NCBI GenBank assembly: GCA_027484495.1
Contig: JAIXSW010000465.1
Location: 1 to 10,439 of the forward strand
Length of the DNA: 10,439 nt
Source of the DNA: Gammaproteobacteria bacterium
GTDB lineage: Bacteria; Pseudomonadota; Gammaproteobacteria; Enterobacterales; Alteromonadaceae
Direction of reading: 5' to 3'
The translations under genes were made by a program, and so were the position numbers. This document shows, one piece after another, positions 5,385-10,439 of the stretch. The notes below the pieces were generated by a model. It saw only the letters and a program-made list of their open reading frames with translations, was not told where the DNA came from and made no database searches. How positions within the stretch are numbered: the stretch's first letter is position 1; every line of letters begins with the position of its first letter.

Positions 5385-8360
5385 TTAAAACGAATAACGG
5401 GCGGTCAGACGCACTGATCTGGGGGTCTGATAGTTCAGGTCATGCAGGAAGTTCGGGTTACGGTCCGTATCTTCGAGTGACACATCGCCTTGTTCGTCAT
5501 ACTCGGTGACTTGCTGACTATTCAGCAGGTTATATACCTGCATTTGCAACCGCAGCCCAGGGACTTTAACCGGCTGATAGGTGAGGCCGGCATCCAGACT
5601 GTAAGTCCAAGGTGTGCGGCCGTACTGCCCGCGTTGCGTCAGGGTTTGCTCACCGGCTTCATTGCGGCAATACAGGGTCGAAGCGGCATAGCGTTCAAAC
5701 ACTTCATATTCCGGGTCATCGACATCAAAGGCCGGATAACCGAAACAGCTGACGGGCCGGCCGGATTGCACTGCCAGATTGGCGGAGACTTCCAGCTCAT
5801 CGGTCAGCTCATATCCACCAAATACCTTAAAGCTGTGGCGGCGATCGTTTGACAGATAGCCGTCGGTACCATCAACAAACATTTTGTGGTCGAAGTCGTT
5901 GGTCAGGCCCGGAGATTCTGCTTCAAGGAAGCTGTTGACCAGACCTTCGGCATTGCCTTTGCTGTAGGCGAGGGTGTAGCTGCCCTGCAAATACCAGCCA
6001 TCACTGCGGCCGCGTTCAAAGAAGAATTCCAGTGCTTTGTAGGTGCGTTTGTATTCTTCTAGCTGCAGATAGTCGTTCGAAACTGTGACACGTTTCAGTG
6101 CGCCGTCGCCGGCAACGTCCATATCCATCTCCAGGTCGCGGCCCGGGTTGACGATGATACAACTGGCGAGGCTGTCCGGGTCAAAATCGCTGTAGCCCTG
6201 GTCGTCGGCGAAATCGATAAAGGCCTGCCGGCCGCAGTAATCGTCGACGCCGTTTTTCACTTCACGGGCGATGGCTTTCACGCCGCCGGTCCAGCCGTCA
6301 AACAACTCGCGCTGGTATCCGACGATCAGTTCGTCCTGCAGCATCGGTTCTAAGTCCGCAGAAGCAACAGTCGCCGGTGCTGGCGCGGTGTTGCGGCCGC
6401 TGGTCAGCGTATCGCCGAGCTTCTGACCAAGCTGGCGTGGCGCTTTCGTCACCGGATCGACGGTGCCGTCATACAGGTAATATTCAGTGGTGACATATTG
6501 CCAGTTCGACGCCCGCACGTTGGTATTGGCAGCGATCGGAATAAAATAGCGACCGGCGTTGGCGAAGACTTTGGCGCTGCTGTCTGAGTTGACATCCCAG
6601 GCAAAGCCTAACCGTGGCGCCAGCATATCTTTGGCATCAACAAAAGACACACCGTCACTATTGAGGTTATCAAAGGATTCATTGCGCAGGCCGGCGTACA
6701 GCATCAGGTCGTCGGTGACATGAAAACTGTCCTCGAGGTAAATCGCATCGTTTTTCACTTCGTAGCTACCGGCCGGTGAACTGCGTGTACGTTTGCGTAC
6801 TACATGCGCATTTGGCGCGACATTGACGCCATTCCAGCGGTCGGCAAATGGCAGCGGGGTGTAGCGACGGTAGAACACGCCACCGGAGTATTCGGCGCCA
6901 GCACGGTCTGAGGTGAAAGTCTCACTGTCATAACCAAACCGGATGGTGTGGGCGTCTAACGTCCACTCGCCGTCGATACGCAGTGCTTTGCGCTCATCGG
7001 TATTGGGGCCAAAGTTCAGCGTCCGCACGTTGATTTCGTTCCAGCAGCCGACGTCGGTAATGTCATCGGTGTCTTGATCGTAGACGTCGACCAGCGGACA
7101 TTCATTGCCTGGCAGCGGGTCTGGGGTGACATAAGCGGCGTCGGTTTTCAGATAACCGTACATCACGCCTAAGTTAAAACTGTCGGTCAGCTGGCCGGTG
7201 TATTTACCGATGACTATGTTACCGCCGTCGCGTTCTTCATATTCGGTGCGCAGATTGCCGTGTTGGCCGGTGTAATACTCGTCTTCGTTATTACGATAGG
7301 TGGTGTAACTGGTTTTATTGACATTGCGGATGCCGGTCAGCTCGAAGATGTGGCTGTCGGTGATATACCAGTCCAGTTTCACTAAACCATTTGGGCTGGT
7401 GTTATCGCTCGCCGTGCTGTTGTCAGCACTAAAACGGTCGCGGCTGTGTTTTTTGCCTTCGACCAGACCATAAATAAACAATTTATCCTGGATCAGCGCG
7501 CCGCCACCACCAACGCTATACACCAGTTTGTCTTCTTCATCGGCGGAGCGGTAGGCTGAATAATAGCTGTTGTCCCCCGGCGCTAAGCCCGGCACTTTGC
7601 TGACGACATTTTTGCCATGTCCGGCAAGGCTGGCCGGATCCCAGACCACAGAACTGGTGAATTCCCAGTCGTTACTGCCGCGTTTGGTGACGATATTGAT
7701 CACGCCGCCTAAAGCGCGGCCATATTCAGCGCCATAACCGCCGGTTTTAACCTGTTGCTCACCGATGGCGTCAAACGGCACTTTGCCGTAAGACAAAAAG
7801 GTGCGCGCATTGGTGACGTCAAAGCCGTTGATGTAATAGCCGTTTTCTGCCACAGATGCACCGCCGAACGAGGCGAGATTACCAAAACCGCTATCACCAC
7901 GCACTGTGCCTGGTGCCAGCAAAGCCACATCAGAAATATCACGGCCCACCGGCAGCATTTCCAGTTGATCGGCACTGAACACTGTGCTGGATTCGACTGA
8001 TGAAGTGTCAATCGGGTTGATGGCACGGCCTTGTACGGCAATGCGTTCAATATCGCCGTCAGCGAAACTGACCGGTGTACCGGTGCCCAGCGACACTGTC
8101 ACTTCGCGCGCTATACCGGCGTTTTCAACTTTGTAACGACCGCCCGGTAGCTGGCTGAACTGGAAACGACCGTTTTGGTCGACCTGGATCTGACGTTTCA
8201 GGCCGGTATCCAGATTATGCACTGTGACAGTGCTGCCTTTGGCTGCCTGACCAAAAATTGAGCCGACGGACAAGTCCGCCTGGGCGGCAGGGGCCAGAGC
8301 CAGTGCGACCAGCGAGGCCAGCGCAGTTTTTTTGAGAATGTTCAAAGGATTGCGTTGCAT
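5385..8360 (-). CDS. TonB-dependent outer-membrane receptor with N-terminal carboxypeptidase-regulatory-like domain
   Basis: An outer-membrane active transporter powered by TonB/ExbBD; the context suggests it imports cyanophycin fragments or related peptides. It has 991 residues from the ATG at 8360. A signal peptide occupies 1-28 (KK, then an Ala/Leu core ending AQA). A small beta-sandwich-like domain follows at about 33-90 (TVTVHNLDTG ... GRFQFSQLPGGRYKV). The plug is at about 105-230 (LPVGRDISDVALLAPGTV, NGYYINGFDV, GGYGAEYGRALGGVINIVTKRG). The rest is a beta barrel of about 750 residues ending RLTARYSF, with the C-terminal Phe needed for barrel assembly. This architecture resembles Oar-like receptors. 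GGAG upstream of 8360 supports this start; an in-frame ATG at 8453 would add 31 residues before the signal peptide and is rejected. It is the first gene after the regulatory gap and is followed by a terminator. Substrate specificity cannot be read from the sequence. Confidence 0.92.
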   Translation of the reverse strand: MQRNPLNILKKTALASLVALALAPAAQADLSVGSIFGQAAKGSTVTVHNLDTGLKRQIQVDQNGRFQFSQLPGGRYKVENAGIAREVTVSLGTGTPVSFADGDIERIAVQGRAINPIDTSSVESSTVFSADQLEMLPVGRDISDVALLAPGTVRGDSGFGNLASFGGASVAENGYYINGFDVTNARTFLSYGKVPFDAIGEQQVKTGGYGAEYGRALGGVINIVTKRGSNDWEFTSSVVWDPASLAGHGKNVVSKVPGLAPGDNSYYSAYRSADEEDKLVYSVGGGGALIQDKLFIYGLVEGKKHSRDRFSADNSTASDNTSPNGLVKLDWYITDSHIFELTGIRNVNKTSYTTYRNNEDEYYTGQHGNLRTEYEERDGGNIVIGKYTGQLTDSFNLGVMYGYLKTDAAYVTPDPLPGNECPLVDVYDQDTDDITDVGCWNEINVRTLNFGPNTDERKALRIDGEWTLDAHTIRFGYDSETFTSDRAGAEYSGGVFYRRYTPLPFADRWNGVNVAPNAHVVRKRTRSSPAGSYEVKNDAIYLEDSFHVTDDLMLYAGLRNESFDNLNSDGVSFVDAKDMLAPRLGFAWDVNSDSSAKVFANAGRYFIPIAANTNVRASNWQYVTTEYYLYDGTVDPVTKAPRQLGQKLGDTLTSGRNTAPAPATVASADLEPMLQDELIVGYQRELFDGWTGGVKAIAREVKNGVDDYCGRQAFIDFADDQGYSDFDPDSLASCIIVNPGRDLEMDMDVAGDGALKRVTVSNDYLQLEEYKRTYKALEFFFERGRSDGWYLQGSYTLAYSKGNAEGLVNSFLEAESPGLTNDFDHKMFVDGTDGYLSNDRRHSFKVFGGYELTDELEVSANLAVQSGRPVSCFGYPAFDVDDPEYEVFERYAASTLYCRNEAGEQTLTQRGQYGRTPWTYSLDAGLTYQPVKVPGLRLQMQVYNLLNSQQVTEYDEQGDVSLEDTDRNPNFLHDLNYQTPRSVRLTARYSF
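5755..5774. repeat. 20-bp exact direct repeat, copy in the receptor gene
   Basis: Second copy of the repeat at 4272-4291. It encodes AVQSGRP in a barrel strand of the receptor. Flanking bases differ from the first copy on both sides. Confidence 0.75.
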
Positions 8361-8454
8361 AGGTTCTCCAGTGTTGTGCCTGTCTGTGCTTGCCTGATAT
8401 TTATTGATGTGACCACCCGGACGGCGCAAAACGTCTGGTGCGGGGCAAACCAAC

Positions 8455-8479
8455 CCTGATATTAGTGGTCAATATCGGG
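8455..8479. repeat. Inverted repeat in the receptor promoter region
   Basis: GATATT (8458-8463) and AATATC (8471-8476) are exact inverted arms around a 7-base spacer. Two further matching base pairs lie outside one mismatch (CC at 8455-8456, GG at 8478-8479). It overlaps the possible -10 element, so it could be an operator or chance. Confidence 0.4.
8459..8464 (-). promoter_or_regulatory. Possible -10 element of the receptor promoter
   Basis: TAATAT on the minus strand about 100 bases before the receptor start, with only a poor -35 at the expected distance. If it is used, transcription would begin near 8452 with a leader of about 90 bases, and the dyad at 8488-8503 would be centred near -43, a usual place for a LuxR-type activator. 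Inferred from sequence only. Confidence 0.35.
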
Positions 8480-8487
8480 ATCAGAAA

Positions 8488-8503
8488 TATCCCCTTAGGG
8501 ATA
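8488..8503. promoter_or_regulatory. Putative operator dyad 1 upstream of the receptor gene
   Basis: A perfect dyad with arms TATCCC and GGGATA around CTTA. It has the size and symmetry of a dimeric LuxR/FixJ-type HTH site. Its centre is 53 bp from that of the related dyad at 8540-8557, about five helical turns, so both would face the same side. The adjacent LuxR-type regulator is the obvious candidate binder; this is inference. Confidence 0.45.
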
Positions 8504-8539
8504 GAGGGCAGGACTGAGTCAGCCGGTAACAGAGCTTTC

Positions 8540-8557
8540 CTATTGCTTAAGGAATAG
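8540..8557. promoter_or_regulatory. Putative operator dyad 2 upstream of the receptor gene
   Basis: An 18-bp dyad with arms CTATT and AATAG around CTTAAG, with one mismatched pair (8545/8552). Aligned on the shared TAT...ATA ends it agrees with dyad 1 at 11 of 16 positions. It lies 22 bases after the stop codon of the regulator gene. Confidence 0.4.
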
Positions 8558-8578
8558 ACAGTCGCTGTAACGCTGAGG

Positions 8579-9529
8579 TCACAGCGCAGCGATTGGATGG
8601 CTGGGCTCTTGCGCCTGCTGATAACTGTGCAGCGGATCTTCCGGTAAGCCGGGGCGGGCAAATGGAATGCAGTTGATAAATAACGAGAATAATTCGGCTT
8701 GGGAGCCAATCTCCAACTTGCGGTAAATGTTCTTGCGGTGGATTTTGACCGTGCCGTCTGAGGTTTGCAGTTTCTCTGCGGTCAGTGCCGAGGAATAACC
8801 GCGCAGCAGATACCAGAGTACATCGCGCTCGCGCGGGGTTAACAACGAGCTGGCAAAATTACTCAGCGTCGCTTCAACCTGCAGATGGGTTTGGTCTGCG
8901 CTATTGGCCATTGGCAGCGGTGTTGCCAGCTGATGATGCCGCAGCAGCGCGGCGTCGATGATCGGCATCACCATGTTCAGCGCCTGCACATCGGCACGGC
9001 TGAAAGTGTTGCTGTTGATATTGCGCTGCATAAAAAAGTTCAGCGCGGTGTTGTCGTCAATCCGCCACAACACATCAATCGAATCGGCTACGCCAATTTT
9101 GCTATAAAACGCCGTGTAATAACTGCTTTGATAAAAATCATCCGGCGCCACGTCGGCCAGCCAATAGGTGCCGCTGGCACAGCCTTTCAGAAACAGCTGA
9201 TATTGTGGGTCGAGCGCATAAGGTCCGGTGGAATAAATGTCGGCATGCAGGCTGCGGTCAAACGGATGGAAACGATGGAGCAGGCTCAATGGTTTTTGCT
9301 GGCGGTAGAACACCAATAAACCGCTGGAATCAACCGGACAGACCGCTTCGAGCACATCCAGTATCGCTGCAAAAAAGCTCGGTTTGCCCAATTGTTGCCA
9401 CAGCGCCACCTGCGCATCGAGCATCCGTTGATCCCAGATCAGCGCCAATGAACCCCGATGATAAACTTCCGATTTCCCGCGCACCGTGCCTCCGTGTCGA
9501 CTGCTGTGAATTAGCCGCTGCTGAAGCAT
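8579..9529 (-). CDS. LuxR-family HTH transcriptional regulator
   Basis: Probably controls the adjacent receptor/cyanophycinase/transporter/iadA genes. Its 316 residues have a C-terminal LuxR/GerE HTH at about 229-287 (LTPRERDVLWYLLRGYSSALTAEKLQTSDGTVKIHRKNIYRKL), containing the usual TxRE and TVKxHRKNIYRKL signatures. The N-terminal 220 or so residues look like a small-molecule sensor of the GAF/PAS kind, but I cannot name the ligand; I see no receiver domain. The start is uncertain. ATG 9529 has AAGG only two bases upstream, which is too close. GTG 9484 (residue 16) has GGAGG four bases upstream. ATG 9424 (residue 36, 281 residues) lies near the first well-formed helix. The longest frame is given here; the true start may be 9484 or 9424. 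It has the same strand as the downstream cluster, with 218 bases between it and the receptor gene, and I find no terminator there. Confidence 0.9.
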   Translation of the reverse strand: MLQQRLIHSSRHGGTVRGKSEVYHRGSLALIWDQRMLDAQVALWQQLGKPSFFAAILDVLEAVCPVDSSGLLVFYRQQKPLSLLHRFHPFDRSLHADIYSTGPYALDPQYQLFLKGCASGTYWLADVAPDDFYQSSYYTAFYSKIGVADSIDVLWRIDDNTALNFFMQRNINSNTFSRADVQALNMVMPIIDAALLRHHQLATPLPMANSADQTHLQVEATLSNFASSLLTPRERDVLWYLLRGYSSALTAEKLQTSDGTVKIHRKNIYRKLEIGSQAELFSLFINCIPFARPGLPEDPLHSYQQAQEPSHPIAAL

Positions 9530-9651
9530 TACCTTAACGTTTTTTTCGCGCTGTGCCTATAAGCCAAAAGGCGGGTTTGAGATGAGCATTTTGATTTTAT
9601 CGCTGGACAACAACTCAGGTTGATGAGCTGAAATTCGGTCGGCACTAAATA

Positions 9652-9677
9652 GATACAGCGGCTTGCGCCGCCGTATC
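9652..9677 (-). promoter_or_regulatory. Stable hairpin with GCAA tetraloop downstream of the GH3 gene
   Basis: As minus-strand RNA it forms an 11-bp stem (one G-U pair) closed by a C(GCAA)G tetraloop of the GNRA class. It lies 50 bases after the GH3 stop. No U-run follows, so it is not a standard terminator. It may protect the 3' end of the GH3 mRNA or lie in the leader of the regulator mRNA. Confidence 0.4.
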
Positions 9678-9685
9678 AAGTTCTG

Positions 9686-9709
9686 GACCTTCGGGTTCTA
9701 CTGAAGGTC
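9686..9709. repeat. Second small hairpin in the GH3-regulator gap
   Basis: Exact 7-bp inverted arms GACCTTC (9686-9692) and GAAGGTC (9703-9709) with a 10-base loop, 17 bases after the GH3 stop. Together with the hairpin at 9652-9677 it makes a tandem structure at the 3' end of the GH3 transcript. The rest of the 197-base gap (9530-9726) shows no gene and no convincing promoter. Confidence 0.4.
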
Positions 9710-9726
9710 AGGATGCGCCGGTCAGA

Positions 9727-10439
9727 TCACTGGCAAGACAAACTGGCTTTGCCGGCCATACCCGGCACCAACCGGATATCCGACAGCTGGACTTTGTTGG
9801 CCGCTTTACTGCTGAGCACAAAACTTTGTTGCACTTTGCCAAAGTCCGTGCCCTTAAAGCAGGCAAGGTCGATACTTAGCGTCTGCCAACCAGTTTTGCC
9901 TTTCAGTAGTGGTGTCAGATCCACAGTGCCGCCACATTGCTCACCACAGCCTAGGCCCAGACTCAGTGCCTGCACGGCCTGCAGTGGATTGATTTGCAAT
10001 TCAAGCACAGCATTGCTCTCACGATAGCCGCGTAAATCCCGTGGGAAGTTACTGGCAAGGGCCAGCGCGTTTGGTGCTTTGCCGCCAAAGCTGATTTCAC
10101 GGCCATCTTCCTGCACGCGCCGGTCGATGGATTTGTAGCTCAGATCGCCGAGCGTCTGCACATTGGCGGTGACCGGAGCCATTTGGCTGCCGCTGCTGAG
10201 CCAGAATTGCCACGGTGCTTTGGCTGCCCGTTCAAACAATGGCAATGGATCTTGCGCGCCATTGCCGCCGGCGGCTTGTTCTGACAGTGGTTTGCTCAGC
10301 GGTCCGGCGTCTTGTCCGGCTGTTTGACTGGCGTAGGTCAGACCAAAACCATAAGGCAATAAAGGCGTCTGGCGATCACCGCTGTTGACTTTGAACTGGG
10401 TGGGATGTTGTGGCCAGCTGAAGCTGAGCTTGCCCTGGA
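9727..10439 (-). CDS. C-terminal part of a GH3 exo-1,3/1,4-beta-glucan glucohydrolase (ExoP-like), 5' end missing
   Basis: GH3 enzymes remove glucose from the non-reducing ends of beta-glucans or cello-oligosaccharides. The frame is open to the window edge (first full codon at 10437), leaving 236 residues. The first 35 are the end of the GH3 C-terminal (alpha/beta) domain, with GKLSFSWP and the typical LLPYGFGLTYA. After a linker, residues about 73-225 match the ExoP C-terminal domain: APWQFWLSSG, YKSIDRRVQEDGREISF, LGLGCGEQCGGTVDLTPLL, WQTLSIDLACF and VQLSDIRLVPG. Catalytic Asp and Glu lie outside the window. Conserved Cys at CGEQC and ACF suggest disulphides and an exported enzyme, although the signal region is not visible. 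It is on the same strand as the cluster but separated from it by 197 bases with two hairpins. Its role in glucan breakdown suggests a separate locus. Confidence 0.88.
   Translation of the reverse strand, partial: QGKLSFSWPQHPTQFKVNSGDRQTPLLPYGFGLTYASQTAGQDAGPLSKPLSEQAAGGNGAQDPLPLFERAAKAPWQFWLSSGSQMAPVTANVQTLGDLSYKSIDRRVQEDGREISFGGKAPNALALASNFPRDLRGYRESNAVLELQINPLQAVQALSLGLGCGEQCGGTVDLTPLLKGKTGWQTLSIDLACFKGTDFGKVQQSFVLSSKAANKVQLSDIRLVPGMAGKASLSCQ

Noticed and set aside
8417..8438. Hairpin in the receptor leader
   Set aside because: The 7-bp stem holds on the plus strand with a G-T pair but has an A-C mismatch in the actual minus-strand transcript, so the RNA structure is weak.
8361..8453. ATG at 8453 as receptor start
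   Set aside because: It would put 31 polar residues before the signal peptide; the ATG at 8360 has GGAG at a good distance.
8563..8590. Possible terminator after the regulator gene (CGCTGT ... ACAGCG)
   Set aside because: Only six pairs with a 12-base loop, overlapping the stop codon, and no U-run follows.
8885..9319. Plus-strand open frame of 144 codons opposite the regulator gene
   Set aside because: A shadow of the LuxR-type gene with low-information composition and no recognisable motif.
9727..10359. GH3 C-terminal region as a separate gene starting at TTG 10359
   Set aside because: The frame is open to the window edge and the upstream codons encode the conserved GKLSFSWP stretch of GH3 enzymes, so it is the end of a longer gene.
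1..10439. CRISPR arrays, tRNA or rRNA genes, insertion sequences, integrases
   Set aside because: No regularly spaced repeats, tRNA-like cloverleaf, rRNA stretches or transposase/integrase motifs were seen on either strand.

Overview
The window looks like a chromosomal segment of a Gram-negative gammaproteobacterium. It has a CheV-type chemotaxis protein, a large TonB-dependent outer-membrane receptor whose barrel ends in Phe, a secreted cyanophycinase-like enzyme and an ExoP-type GH3 glucosidase. The general style resembles Alteromonadales/Rheinheimera-like polymer-degrading bacteria. This is an impression from gene content, not a phylogenetic result.

Layout. Bases 1-798 (+) are the 3' part of cheV, cut by the window edge. 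It converges on a minus-strand cluster, and a bidirectional hairpin terminator (822-849) lies between them. The minus-strand cluster, in order of transcription, is: a LuxR-type regulator (9529-8579); a 218-bp regulatory gap with several dyads; a TonB-dependent receptor (8360-5385); a Rho-independent terminator or attenuator (5379-5335); a secreted S51-family cyanophycinase-like protein (5323-3533); a YfcC/DcuC-family transporter (3528-2053); and an isoaspartyl dipeptidase, IadA (2040-865). Upstream of the regulator, and probably unrelated, is the C-terminal part of a GH3 exo-glucan glucohydrolase (10439-9727).

How the genes could work together. Cyanophycin is a poly-aspartate backbone with arginine (or lysine) joined through beta-aspartyl isopeptide bonds. 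Cyanophycinase releases beta-Asp-Arg dipeptides, and isoaspartyl dipeptidase splits these into Asp and Arg. Here the two activities sit in one unit with an outer-membrane receptor, an inner-membrane transporter of a family linked to amino-acid or carboxylate movement, and a dedicated regulator. The simplest reading is a cyanophycin (or related isopeptide) scavenging locus: digestion outside the cytoplasm, uptake across both membranes, and final cleavage inside. No cyanophycin synthetase gene is present in the window, which favours use of external polymer over internal storage.

Points of interest: IadA lacks one of the two metal-binding His of its HxH motif and has Glu at the carboxylated-Lys position. 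The terminator lies inside the operon, directly before the cyanophycinase ribosome-binding site. Two similar dyads 53 bp apart lie upstream of the receptor gene and could be operators for the LuxR-type regulator. The receptor and cyanophycinase genes share an exact 20-bp repeat.
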